Positions 1-8,695 of a DNA stretch of 64,000 nucleotides are shown one piece after another (the stretch's first letter is position 1; every line of letters starts with the position of its first letter). Location of the stretch: contig CAZVNP010000006.1 in NCBI GenBank assembly GCA_964628285.1, forward strand, positions 1 to 64,000, in the 5' to 3' direction. The position numbers and the translations under genes are program-made. The DNA comes from JAPLDP01 sp964628285 (GTDB taxonomy: Bacteria > Bacteroidota > Bacteroidia > Bacteroidales > JAGONC01). Under the pieces are notes generated by a model, which saw only the letters and a program-made list of their open reading frames with translations, was not told the DNA's origin and did no database searches.

Positions 1-66
1 CCATGAATACCTTAGTAGCGCCCATGCAGCGCCTGATAGAGATCATTCACAATACCTTACAAATGT

Positions 67-1506
67 ATGAAAGACGAAGCCTTTGAGAACAGTGTGATTT
101 ACCAGTATAACCAGGGCTGGTCCATCCGTCGCCTGGCCAGGGAATATCATTGCGGCCGTAATCGTGTGATAAGGATCCTCAGGGAGAATGAACGCCGGCG
201 ATCCACGGGGACGAATCCCCCGGAGCCCCGGCGGGTGTATCCATCCAAACCGGATCCCTATAAAGAATACATCCAGGATGCATTGCAAAAGTTTAAGGAT
301 ATAACGGTTCAAAGAATCTATGAGCAGATCCTGGAGCGGGGCTATACCGGAAAGATCAGCATTGTGGAGGTCTATGTGAGAGGGATACGAACTTCCCCGG
401 GCAAAGAGGTGATACGCTGTGTGGAGACCGCTGCAGGACAGCGGGCGGCTCATGACTGGAGCGAGTACATGATCGGGTTCACCTCAACCGAAGGCAGAGA
501 ACATAAGGTGACCTTTTTCAGCTACATTCTCTCTTACAGTCGCCGACAATACATCGAGGTGGTGGAAGATAAGAGCCAGCGTACCTTGTTTGAATGTCTG
601 GTCCATGCCTTTATGTATTTTGATGGTGTTGCCCGGGAGATCAAAAGTGATAACCAGAAAGTATGTGTGGACCGCTGGGAATGCGGGCAACCCATATTTA
701 ACCGGCATTACCTTGGGTTTGCCTCGCATTACGGCTTTCGTCCCCTGGCGATCCATCCCCGCCGGCCGGTTGAGAATTTAAAGGTGGAACGGCCTTTTTA
801 TTACCTGGAAACGAATTTTCTGAATGGCCGCAGCTTCCGGGATGTCCATGATCTGAAAGAGCAGTTACGAAGCTGGTTGACCCGGGTGAACGATGTGCGG
901 GTGCACCGTACCACGGGAAGGCAGCCCATCGAGATGTTCCGTGAGGAGTTGCCTTGTTTAATTCCACTGCCCGCGGCTCATTACGACACCTCGCTGATTG
1001 TCTACCGGGTGGTAAACCAGGAATCCTGTGTTCACTATCAGGGATACTTCTATTATGTCCCGGGGGACCACCTTTTCAAGAGTTGTCCCCTAAGAATCAC
1101 CAGGGATCGGGTGATCATTTACTCGCATGATTTTAAGCTTCTCATCTCCCATCCCCTGGCCGGGAAAGGTGCTGTGGGCCGGTATATTGGCCTGCCACCT
1201 GGCCATACCCATACCCGGGTGCTTAAGTTATCTGAGGTAAAACAACGTTTATCGGCCATGGGAGAGATCATGGAAAAGTATATTGAAAAATTGGCGTTGC
1301 AGAAAAAAGATCCCACCCCGGCGCTCACGCAGTTATTGGCTTTAAAGGTTCACTACTTTACCGGGGACATTCTGAAGGCTGTCCAACGCGCACCGGTTCA
1401 CGGGGTCTATGACATAAGAACCATAGAACGCTTTCTTCAGACCCATGCCCAGGGTCGTGATGCCATAAAAACCTTGTTTGATCAAACCCCATACGATGAT
1501 GACTGA
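67..1506 (+). CDS. istA: IS21 family transposase IstA
   Basis: DDE-type transposase, 479 residues, within the usual IstA range. Residues about 15-40 form a helix-turn-helix (WSIRRLAREYHCGRNRVIRI) for binding the element's ends. The retroviral-type integrase core follows: a first acidic residue in AHDWSEY (about 129), a second in KSDNQK (about 194), and the glutamate in NLKVERPFYY (about 240). The C-terminal domain matches IstA, including the RTTGRQPIEMF segment. It catalyses cut and strand transfer together with IstB, whose gene overlaps its 3' end. The reading frame is intact. Another ATG at 63 is in a different frame; 67 is chosen because the protein then starts just before the helix-turn-helix. 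Confidence 0.93.
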   Translation: MKDEAFENSVIYQYNQGWSIRRLAREYHCGRNRVIRILRENERRRSTGTNPPEPRRVYPSKPDPYKEYIQDALQKFKDITVQRIYEQILERGYTGKISIVEVYVRGIRTSPGKEVIRCVETAAGQRAAHDWSEYMIGFTSTEGREHKVTFFSYILSYSRRQYIEVVEDKSQRTLFECLVHAFMYFDGVAREIKSDNQKVCVDRWECGQPIFNRHYLGFASHYGFRPLAIHPRRPVENLKVERPFYYLETNFLNGRSFRDVHDLKEQLRSWLTRVNDVRVHRTTGRQPIEMFREELPCLIPLPAAHYDTSLIVYRVVNQESCVHYQGYFYYVPGDHLFKSCPLRITRDRVIIYSHDFKLLISHPLAGKGAVGRYIGLPPGHTHTRVLKLSEVKQRLSAMGEIMEKYIEKLALQKKDPTPALTQLLALKVHYFTGDILKAVQRAPVHGVYDIRTIERFLQTHAQGRDAIKTLFDQTPYDDD

Positions 1507-2278
1507 ACCGGACACGATCTCCCGGATGAGCGAGTACCTGGGATTAAAAAATCTCTCCCGGATGTATACCGGGTATATTCAGCGAGCTCATGATAAGCAA
1601 TTAGGGTTACCGGATTTTTTGGAGATGATCCTGAGCGAAGAAGCGCTGCACAAGAGAGAAAACAGTATACGCTACCGCATCAAAGAAAGCCATCTGCCCC
1701 AGCCATACAAGCTTCTGGCAGACTTTGATTTTAGCTTTCAGCCAAAACTGCGAAAATCCCTGGTGATGGATTTGGCTACCATGGAGTTTATCAAACACCA
1801 TGAATCACTCTTATGGATTGGTGATGTCGGGACCGGAAAATCACATTTGGCGCAGTCCCTGGGCTTAATCGCGTGTGAACAGGGATACAAAGTACTCTAT
1901 ACTACCTGTGCCGCCCTGATTGGCGATCTGAACAACGGGGTGTTTGAAAAGAACCTGTCCAAACGCCTCAGACGGTATGTCAATCCCGACCTGCTGATCA
2001 TTGATGAAATGGGTCATGACCGGCTGGAACTGCAGGTTACCAAAGAAGCCCATTTGCTCTTCAAAGTGGTGGATGAGCGCTACCAACTCAACCGTCCCTT
2101 AATTTTTACCACCAATGTCGAAGAAAAAGCCTGGGCCGAATACCTGGGTGATCCGGTCTCTACACGTGCAATCCTGGACCGGATCTTTCATCATGCCGTT
2201 AAGATCGAAATCCGTGGCCCAGGTTATCGGCAGCACCAAGGCATGGAACTGCAAAAGAAATATGAAAAACTCAAATAA
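1496..2278 (+). CDS. istB: IS21 family helper ATPase IstB
   Basis: AAA+ ATPase of about 260 residues, similar to DnaC, that assists IstA in target selection and transposition. A Walker A motif GDVGTGKS lies at about residues 109-116 and a Walker B motif LLIIDEMG further on; a sensor-type asparagine follows in IFTTNVEE. The ATG pair at 1496/1499 is preferred over an in-frame TTG at 1478 because it gives the usual IstB N-terminus. The gene overlaps the end of istA by about 11 bases, the typical coupled arrangement in IS21. The frame is intact, so if the left end is also intact the element could be active. Confidence 0.92.
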   Translation: MMTEPDTISRMSEYLGLKNLSRMYTGYIQRAHDKQLGLPDFLEMILSEEALHKRENSIRYRIKESHLPQPYKLLADFDFSFQPKLRKSLVMDLATMEFIKHHESLLWIGDVGTGKSHLAQSLGLIACEQGYKVLYTTCAALIGDLNNGVFEKNLSKRLRRYVNPDLLIIDEMGHDRLELQVTKEAHLLFKVVDERYQLNRPLIFTTNVEEKAWAEYLGDPVSTRAILDRIFHHAVKIEIRGPGYRQHQGMELQKKYEKLK

Positions 2279-2565
2279 ACACCCCCGTTTATCCTGCATA
2301 CAATCATCCGGCAGGTACATGAAACTCAAAGCCAGGCTGTCATCCATGATGGCCTTTTTTATTAGTAATCATCTTCAAATACTGACCATCCTGCCTAAAA
2401 ACCAAAAGGAAATGCCAGAGTTGTTTATTTGGGCTTGTCGCTTTACAGTTCAAAATGAAACAGGAATATTATCCCGAATGTACATAAAAAAAACCTGCCA
2501 TGAATTGATGAAATGGCAACAAGTTCAACAGAGTGGCCTCGTTTTGTTCCGTTTTCCGGGATCGA

Positions 2566-2995
2566 TTTAAATCAAGGTTAAAAGTTCCGCCCCTGTGCCT
2601 TGTATCGGTACTCTCACTCTTGCGGGGCTTCCGCTTGAATTTCTCCCTTAGCACCAAGGCGACAGGTTCCCACGTTCTACACATAAGCCTGTATTAAGGT
2701 CACGCTACCTTTATGCCGGATGCCGTTTGGTCAGTAATCAGGTCACTTCCAAACTTATCCCGGGCTAACGACTACCCCTCGGTTTTGACATCATTCCTAC
2801 GCTTTCGACACTTCATCAGTAGTTCACTTTCACTCGTCTCCTTAATACTTACCTGATTCTATCCTGTAGAACCTTTTCCTTAACGCTCACTACATTGGCT
2901 CTTTACCAATGCAGCTTAAGGTGGTTTAAATCCGGTACCTGAATACCGGTTCCGGGAGGTCATACTCTCATCTTTTGTGCAGCTTCGTGGCGCAC
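2566..2995 (-). mobile_element. Group II intron B, 5' fragment nested in intron A
   Basis: Read on the minus strand, the sequence starts at 2995 with GTGCGCCACGAAGCTGCAC, matching the group II 5' consensus GTGYG, directly after the codons for YADD in the intron A reverse transcriptase. It continues with segments typical of domain I of bacterial group II introns, for example the part at about 2670-2580 containing GGTGCTAAGGGAGAAATTC and GGCACAGGGGCGGA. The fragment then stops next to the right end of the IS21 element. Its own reverse transcriptase, domain V and 3' end are missing. Identification rests on remembered intron sequence features and has not been folded. Confidence 0.7.
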
Positions 2996-3689
2996 TATCG
3001 TCAGCATACCTTTCAAATACCATGATGGAATGATGTTGCTGCATCCAGCTATCAAACACCTCATGCAGAAAAATATTCGACAATAATGGACTGATCACTC
3101 CTCCTTGCGGACTCCCCTCCATCCTGTCTCTTTCCGCACCATCTTCCGTTCGCACAGGAGTTTTCAGCCATCGTTCACAATACATCAGTATGTGTCGTTT
3201 GTCGGTGAACCTGCGTAAAATACGCATCATGTGTTCATGGTCAATGTGGTCAAAGAACCCTTTGATGTCAATATCCACAACATACCAACGTTCCCAGCAA
3301 TTTCTTGCACATTGCTCAACTGCATCATGCTGACTTTTGCCAGGCCGGTAGCCAAATGAACTCGGATGAAATTAGGGCTCTACTATTGTTTCTATCTCCC
3401 GCTTGATTACATCCTGCGCTACCCTATCAAGCACTGTAGGGATACCTAATTTCCGTCCTTTGCCCTCTCCTTTGGGAATACTTACTTCTCTGACCGGTGG
3501 CAGAAAGTAACTGCCACTGGCCATACGATTCCATAAGGGATACAGATATTTGCGTGGATTCTTCTCAATCTCAGCGATGGCGATGTTGTCAACTCCAACA
3601 CCTTTTCCGCCTTGTCTGACATGCTTCCACGATGCCCATACCTGTTCCTTGCTTATAGGTTGTGTCTTTGTCTCTAACCCGAAAATCAT
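2996..3689 (-). pseudogene. Group II intron reverse transcriptase (LtrA type), broken
   Basis: N-terminal two thirds of an intron-encoded reverse transcriptase/maturase. The start ATG at 3689 opens MIFGLETKTQPISKEQV. A single frame runs to 2996 except for an in-frame TAA at 3372-3374 within EIETIVEP*FHPSSFGYRPG, where relatives have a sense codon. Beyond the stop, the conserved blocks VVDIDIKGFFDHIDHE, GSPQGGVISPLLSNIFLHE and FERYADD are all present. The homology ends right after YADD, where intron B begins; the maturase and C-terminal regions are absent. One nonsense mutation plus truncation make this a dead gene. It would otherwise have served intron A for splicing and retrohoming. Confidence 0.9.
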
Positions 3690-4350
3690 CCTCTTTTGAA
3701 GTTGTTTTACACGTTATTGACTGTCAGGTGAAGTCCTTCGCTCCATAACCATTACAGTTACTTCGTCGCTACTACAACTCCATCCGCCTCCGCCTGATAC
3801 CTCTCTACTTTTAGCCTCACGGTGTTTCCGCTTGTGCCGTTTCGATTAACATCATCAGGCGGCTTCCCCAGTTCCGTAATCAAGCCCTTATATAAGTCTT
3901 GCTGCCTTTATACCGAGCGCCCGCACAGGCAATATGTCTCTCAGGTTACCCCCTGTGCTTGTCCCCAGACTGACTAAGAAACTCGGGTTTCTGACGCTGT
4001 CTACTTCAATTTCGATACCTCATCGGCAGAGCACTTTCGTTCAGCTCTTATATAAATACCTGAAGTGTTTCTTTCAACACCCCTTTTCCCTGACCGCTCA
4101 ACACCTCCCGCATTGACGGAAAGCACCGCAGGGCGGTTTGATAGGTTCTCCTGATAGCCCCTATCGGTGGATCAGTTCTGCAACTCATTGTTTCTTCATG
4201 GTTCTCCGTGAGACTTCTGTTTATCTGTAACAGCTCGTTTCTTTCCATTTTGATTCATTTTGTTTGCAGCCCACCATCTTGATTACAGCGAGCTCACTTA
4301 TATGGATCAGGCGTACTAAGCCTGACCTTTTTGTGTGCGTCTGGGCGCAC
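3690..4350 (-). mobile_element. Group II intron A, 5' ribozyme region
   Basis: On the minus strand the intron seems to begin at 4350 with GTGCGCCCAGACGCAC, which fits the GTGYG 5' consensus, inside an IS1634-like transposase reading frame. About 660 bases of noncoding sequence then lead to the reverse transcriptase start at 3689, with typical domain I to IV elements such as the part around 3875-3820 (GGGAAGCCGCC, CGGCACAAGCGGAAACACCG). Its general layout parallels that of intron B, but the sequences differ enough to be two intron types. The 3' part of intron A (domains V and VI) is not in the window. Small reading frames inside it (such as 4248-4048 minus) are not treated as genes. Confidence 0.72.
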
Positions 4351-4529
4351 TCAATCCTTGAGGCAAGTAACTTTTTCTGTTCCACTGTTTCAAGTTCCTC
4401 TAACTTACCTAATCCGATTATTGTCCGATGGCGTATGTACCCATTCAATCGATAACTTTCGCACAATCGGTAAACGGTGTAACGTTGTTTTGTTGTCCGG
4501 TTATATTTTGGAAACGGCTTGATAAACAT
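4351..4529 (-). pseudogene. IS1634-family transposase, N-terminal fragment
   Basis: About 60 codons starting MFIKPFPKYNRTTKQRYTVY. The pattern 'RYTVYRLCESYRLNGYIR..TIIGLGKLEEL' matches the N-terminus of IS1634/IS1634-like transposases, which typically start with a short strand, 'VESYR..GKVR', then 'LG'. Similarity ends at LLASRIE, exactly where the group II intron consensus GTGCG begins, so the gene was apparently interrupted by intron A. The remaining transposase is not found on the other side of the nest. This identification rests on a short stretch. Confidence 0.62.
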
Positions 4530-4914
4530 ACCGCAATATTACACCGTAACAATCTAAATGTCAATAGGCTGGGTAGGTCTACATTTGAAAATCATAAAAT
4601 ACTCAAAACTAAAGTTTCTGATTATCAATTCGGTATATTCAGCGCGCTCCAAATTGTTGATAAATATATGGGTTATTAACCGATTTTTATCATGTTGGGC
4701 CTCTTGAAGCTGCAATGTGGGTTAACAACCACCTGTAAAAACCCTGAAGGGGTGACATGATTATAGGCTTTTCATTTGTGGGTTTTCAGATTTCGAAACC
4801 GCTGTTCATACATTCGACGTTTCAAGCATCACGAAGAAACACAAGGAATGTAGCGATAAAACGATGTAACGAAGTAAGGAAGTAACGAAGTTGGGCAAGA
4901 CAGGTGGATAACTA
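4530..4914. other. Gene-free stretch with repeat-like segments
   Basis: No convincing gene is seen over about 385 bases. At 4738-4762 is ACCCTGAAGGGGTGACATG, containing the palindromic CCCTGAAGGGG; this resembles a short segment seen between genes in other Bacteroidota. At 4850-4893 the motif ACGAAGTA/ACGAAGTT is repeated (CGATGTAACGAAGTAAGG, then AAGTAACGAAGTTGGG); the same wording recurs at 60949-60970. The 4530-4600 part may contain the outer end of the IS1634-like element. Confidence 0.4.
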
Positions 4915-6654
4915 TCAATAACCCGGTATCGCCTCTATGAGCTTTTTGGTGTATTCGCTGGAAGGATTTTGATATAGCGCATCGGCCTCGCCGATCTCCA
5001 CGATCTTGCCCTCTTTCATTACGGCGATGCGGTCGGACATAAATTTGACCACCGACAGGTCGTGTGAGATGAAGATGTAAGTAAACCCAAATTCTTTCTT
5101 CAGGCTGTTGAGGAGGTTGAGCACCTGAGCCTGTATGGAGACATCGAGTGCCGATACGGACTCATCACAGATGATGAATTTCGGGTTCACCGCCAGAGCT
5201 CTGGCTATGCAGATGCGTTGCCGCTGGCCGCCGGAGAACTCATGCGGATAACGGTCGAAATGGCTTTCTTCGAGTCCCACTTTCTCAAGGAGTTCCAGGG
5301 CCTTTTTTTTCCTGTTCCTGTCACTGGCATACAGCCGGTGTGTCTTCATCGGCTCCGTGACGGCCTTGCCGGCCGTTATCCTGGGATTGAGTGATGAATA
5401 GGGATCCTGGAAGATGATCTGTATCTCTTTCCGCAGCATCCGGAGGTCGCCCGGTGACAAAGAGAATATGTTTTTACCGTCATAAAAAGCCTCTCCTCCC
5501 GTCACGCCGGTCAGCCGCAGCAATGTTCGGCCCAGGGTGGTCTTGCCGCAGCCCGATTCGCCCACCAGCCCGAGGGTCTCACCCGGATAGACATCGAAGC
5601 TCACATCATCGACGGCTTTGATGATCCCTTTTCGTTTTTTGACAAGGCCCTCCGTCACCGGGTAATAGGTGCGGAGATGGTGCAACTCGAGGAGTGGTTT
5701 TTCACGGTACAGGCGTTCATGGTGGCGCCTCCGCTCTTCGGCCGGAACCTCTTTTCCGACAGCTATGTTTGCCACCGGTATATATTGGTTTTTATCCTCA
5801 TTATCTTTTGTCATCTGCATGAAATCGTTGACGGTGGGCAGGACGCTGAGGCGCCGGTGGGGCGTGGGACGGCACGCTATCAAGCCTTTGGTGTAAGGAT
5901 GTTGCGGGCCGGTGAACAGTTTCCTGACAGGACCGCTTTCGACAGCCTTACCCCTGTGCATGACCACCGCCCTGTCGGCTATCTCGGCCACGACACCCAG
6001 GTCGTGTGAGATGAATATGATCCCCATCCCATATTTTTGCTGGAGTCGTTTCATCAGCTCGAGGATGGTTTTCTGAACCGTCACATCCAGGGCCGTTGTG
6101 GGTTCGTCGGCTATCAGCAGGGAAGGACTGCATGACATGGCCATGGCAATCATCACCCTTTGTTTCTGACCCCCCGACAGCTGATGGGGATAAGCATCGA
6201 AGATATCTTCGGGGCGTGGCAGCTGCACCTCCCTGAAAAAGTCCAGTGTCCGGGTGCGGGCCTCACGGCGTGTGATGCCCTCATGCAGCAGGAGGACCTC
6301 CGTCACCTGCCGGCCGCAGGTATGCACCGGGTTGAGCGAGGTCATCGGCTCCTGAAAGATCATCGAGATGTGCTTACCCCTGTAATGTTGCATCTCTTTT
6401 TCGGGGAGACGGAGCAGATCAACAGGAGAGGCATCACCGGGATGAAAAATGATCTCCCCCTGTGCAATACGGCCCGGCACAGGAACCAGCCTCATGACGG
6501 ACAGGGCCGTGACCGACTTGCCCGAGGCCGACTCACCGACGAGGCCCAGCGTCTCACCTTTACCGACAGTGAAGGAGATGTCGTCGACGGCACGGATGAT
6601 ACCGTTTTCGGTGACAAATTCGGTGGTCAGACGGTTGACTTCGAGCAGGGTCAT
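4915..6654 (-). CDS. Dipeptide/oligopeptide ABC importer, fused double ATPase
   Basis: Two DppD/DppF-type ATPase domains in one chain of 579 residues, equivalent to the usual separate OppD and OppF subunits. The first domain has Walker A GESASGKS (40-47), signature LSGGQ (159-163) and Walker B LLIADEP (179-185). The second, from about residue 318, has Walker A GESGCGKT, signature FSGGQRQR and Walker B FIICDES. Each domain ends with the oligopeptide-binding-type tail (QHPYTKGLIACRP and SSEYTKKLIEAIPGY). Walker B in domain 2 has DES rather than DEP, common in this family. It should power uptake of peptides together with permeases and a binding protein encoded elsewhere; none are adjacent. An alternative is a microcin or nickel importer, not distinguishable here. 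Confidence 0.93.
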   Translation of the reverse strand: MTLLEVNRLTTEFVTENGIIRAVDDISFTVGKGETLGLVGESASGKSVTALSVMRLVPVPGRIAQGEIIFHPGDASPVDLLRLPEKEMQHYRGKHISMIFQEPMTSLNPVHTCGRQVTEVLLLHEGITRREARTRTLDFFREVQLPRPEDIFDAYPHQLSGGQKQRVMIAMAMSCSPSLLIADEPTTALDVTVQKTILELMKRLQQKYGMGIIFISHDLGVVAEIADRAVVMHRGKAVESGPVRKLFTGPQHPYTKGLIACRPTPHRRLSVLPTVNDFMQMTKDNEDKNQYIPVANIAVGKEVPAEERRRHHERLYREKPLLELHHLRTYYPVTEGLVKKRKGIIKAVDDVSFDVYPGETLGLVGESGCGKTTLGRTLLRLTGVTGGEAFYDGKNIFSLSPGDLRMLRKEIQIIFQDPYSSLNPRITAGKAVTEPMKTHRLYASDRNRKKKALELLEKVGLEESHFDRYPHEFSGGQRQRICIARALAVNPKFIICDESVSALDVSIQAQVLNLLNSLKKEFGFTYIFISHDLSVVKFMSDRIAVMKEGKIVEIGEADALYQNPSSEYTKKLIEAIPGY

Positions 6655-6814
6655 GGGTGTGGATGCAATCGGTGTTTCAAAAGTAATCTTTTTTGACGGA
6701 TATGGATTTTCAGGGAATGATATGAAATTGTTGGCGTAATAGGGTCACAATATCCTTTTCGGGAGGATAAAGGATAAATCATGTGAAGTATACAGAGAAT
6801 TGTCGCTTTTTTTT

Positions 6815-6835
6815 AACCACAGAGGACACAGAGGG
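6815..6835. repeat. Short interspersed-type motif before comF
   Basis: The segment AACCACAGAGGACACAGAGG sits between the peptide importer gene and comF. It contains the repeated unit CACAGAGG and resembles a motif seen scattered between genes in many bacterial genomes. No function is known, and only this copy is seen in the window. Confidence 0.35.
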
Positions 6836-6875
6836 ATTGAAACTCAATATCCCCCTCTCCTAAATTTTTATAGCC

Positions 6876-7568
6876 ATGATCGCGCTCATCGATGATTTCC
6901 TGTCGCTGATCTATCCCAGTGTCTGTTATGCCTGTGGCACGGGTCTGGTGCACAGCGAGGACATCCTCTGCACATCTTGCCTGTACCATCTTCCGCGGAC
7001 TCACTTCCACCGTGATGGCGACAATCCTGTGGCACAAACGTTCTGGGGTCGTGTGCCGGTGCATTCGGCCACCGCTTATTACTATTTCAGCAAGGGAGGC
7101 CACGTTCAGCACCTTCTGCATCAGTTGAAATACAAGGGGAGAAAAGAGATCGGCATTTTCATCGGCCGGCAGATGGGCTACGAGCTCAAACAGTCGGAGC
7201 TCTTCAATACGGCCGGGCTCATCATCCCTGTCCCCCTTCATCCCGACAAGCTGAAGAAAAGAGGCTACAACCAGAGTGAGCAGTTTGCCCTGGGCCTGGC
7301 CTCGGCCATGGATATTGAGACCGATTTCACCAGCCTCATCCGTCAGAAGCCCTCCGAGACACAGACACGCAAATCACGCTTCAAACGCTGGGAGAACGTC
7401 AAAGATATTTTCTGTCTGACAGGTACGGATCATATAGCCGGAAAACATATCCTGCTGGTTGACGATGTCATCACCACCGGTGCCACCCTTGAGGCCTGTG
7501 CTTCGGTACTGCTGACCATACCGGGCATTAAGCTGAGCGTGGCCGCCATCGCGTTTGCTCTCCATTAA
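6876..7568 (+). CDS. comF: ComF family phosphoribosyltransferase-like protein
   Basis: A 230-residue ComF protein, the usual length. Four cysteines (17, 20, 32, 35) form the N-terminal zinc knuckle. The C-terminal part is a type I phosphoribosyltransferase fold with the PRPP-binding motif LLVDDVITTGATLEAC (about 191-206) and the PVPLHPDKLKKRGYNQS segment that is conserved in ComF. In transformable bacteria ComF is a cytosolic protein needed for uptake of single-stranded DNA; in others its substrate is unknown. The gene stands alone, divergent from the peptide importer gene. The ATG at 6876 fits the family N-terminus. Confidence 0.93.
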   Translation: MIALIDDFLSLIYPSVCYACGTGLVHSEDILCTSCLYHLPRTHFHRDGDNPVAQTFWGRVPVHSATAYYYFSKGGHVQHLLHQLKYKGRKEIGIFIGRQMGYELKQSELFNTAGLIIPVPLHPDKLKKRGYNQSEQFALGLASAMDIETDFTSLIRQKPSETQTRKSRFKRWENVKDIFCLTGTDHIAGKHILLVDDVITTGATLEACASVLLTIPGIKLSVAAIAFALH

Positions 7569-7655
7569 CGGTTGATCACCTGTTTATTATGATCATTGTT
7601 TGTTCGGATTGACGACCGTTGACGAAGCCTCTTTCGCATGAAAATTTGAATTTTT

Positions 7656-7688
7656 TTTGCAAAACTTGTAAATCTTTCCCTAATTTTA
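7656..7688 (+). promoter_or_regulatory. Bacteroidota-type promoter for the gene at 7721
   Basis: TTTG at 7656-7659 and TAATTTTA at 7681-7688 are separated by 21 bases, close to the consensus TTTG-N19-21-TAnnTTTG with one mismatch at the last base. The start codon lies 32 bases downstream. Confidence 0.5.
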
Positions 7689-7720
7689 TAGTCGGTTATG
7701 TTTAACCTAAATCGCTTGTA

Positions 7721-8674
7721 ATGAGAAAGTATCTACTTCCTCTTATTTTTACATTCTTAGCTTTCTGTCAGGCCTTTGGTCAAACCACGCTTCCCAACAT
7801 GAACCTTGAAGATTGGGTGTCGGTGCCATGGGTATATCATGATACCCTGACAGGTTCATATGATTCGGTAGCCGGAGGCGTGTGGGTGACGGCCAACAGG
7901 GCTGTCCTTCTGAATCCTACTTATTTCATGCCCACCACTTTTAAAACTTCAGATGCCTATAGCGGATCCTGGGCCGCCAAGATTGTTACAGATATGACCG
8001 AAAACGGTTTGCTTGTGACAGGAACCCTGGCCACCGGTAGATTTGATATTTACGCCCCTCCTCCTGATAACCTGAAGATGGGAGTGCCGTTCACGGGACG
8101 CCCCATCCATTTTAAGACATGGATCAAATACTTTCCTGTGGAACATGACTCTTGCGATATATGGTGCATGCTGCTAAAATGGAATCCTCAGAAGATGGCC
8201 CGCGACACCATCAGTGTGGCCTGGTATACCGACACCATCACCTATACGCAATATTATCATCTGGATATCCCCTTCAAATATTATTCAGATGCCGTCCCTG
8301 ATACGGTATCCATTGTCTATGCGCCCAGTGCTTCCGGCGACCTTTTTCTCGGTCAGCCGGGGAGTACACTCTATGTGGATGAAATAACCCTTGAATACTC
8401 GAGCGGTTTTAACCAGATTCTTATGCCTGAGGTAGGTGTAAAATATTATTCCAGCCCGGCAACTGACCTTATACGGTTCGACATACGCGAGGAGATGAAG
8501 GATGCTGTCATACAGATATTCAATGGCCAGGGCCAGTTACTGGCTTCAAAACGTTTTTCCGGGCAGGATGTTTTATTTAACCTGGCAGGCTTCACTCCCG
8601 GCACCTATTATTATCTTTTAAGCAACAAAACAACGCAGTTGAACAGCGGTACATTTCTTAAAACAGGTAATTGA
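7721..8674 (+). CDS. Secreted PCMD-like protein with T9SS type A tail
   Basis: A 317-residue secreted protein. Residues 1-20 are a signal peptide (LLPLIFTFLAFCQAFGQ). The body (about 25-230) resembles the PCMD family (putative carbohydrate metabolism domain), with SGSWAAKIVT, the GVPFTGRPIHFKTWIKYFP strand and a closing GSTLYVDEITLEY. The last 75 residues form a T9SS type A sorting domain: a strand around VKYYSSPATDLIRFDI, then IQIFNGQGQLLAS, and the GTYYYLL turn. It is therefore expected to be exported across the outer membrane and attached or released. The beta-barrel gene at 8696 follows by 21 bases, so the two are probably co-transcribed. The substrate is unknown. Confidence 0.78.
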   Translation: MRKYLLPLIFTFLAFCQAFGQTTLPNMNLEDWVSVPWVYHDTLTGSYDSVAGGVWVTANRAVLLNPTYFMPTTFKTSDAYSGSWAAKIVTDMTENGLLVTGTLATGRFDIYAPPPDNLKMGVPFTGRPIHFKTWIKYFPVEHDSCDIWCMLLKWNPQKMARDTISVAWYTDTITYTQYYHLDIPFKYYSDAVPDTVSIVYAPSASGDLFLGQPGSTLYVDEITLEYSSGFNQILMPEVGVKYYSSPATDLIRFDIREEMKDAVIQIFNGQGQLLASKRFSGQDVLFNLAGFTPGTYYYLLSNKTTQLNSGTFLKTGN

Positions 8675-8695
8675 ACTGACCTAATACCCTGAGAC

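Larger units (their letters stand above)
1..2565 (+). mobile_element. IS21-family insertion sequence, left end outside window
   Basis: The element is defined by the istA-istB gene pair on the plus strand. After istB comes about 290 noncoding bases ending in a stretch at 2533-2565 (GTGGCCTCGTTTTGTTCCG and onward) that resembles the repeated terminal sequences of Bacteroidota IS21 elements. No matching inverted copy is visible in the first 66 bases, so the left end should lie upstream of the window. Immediately beyond the right end is group II intron sequence, so the element appears to have landed in an older intron remnant. The exact right boundary is an estimate. Confidence 0.75.

Noticed and set aside
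2115..2570. Plus-strand frame of 151 codons overlapping the end of istB and the IS21 right end
   Set aside because: Its first half is istB in another frame and the second half is the noncoding end of the IS element; no family likeness.
3934..4679. Several short plus-strand frames (3934-4116, 4264-4455, 4428-4679)
   Set aside because: They lie in the group II intron ribozyme region and the IS1634 fragment, which are better explained on the minus strand.
7568..7605. TGATCA ... TGATCA after comF as a terminator
   Set aside because: Both are short self-complementary hexamers with no T run and a weak stem.
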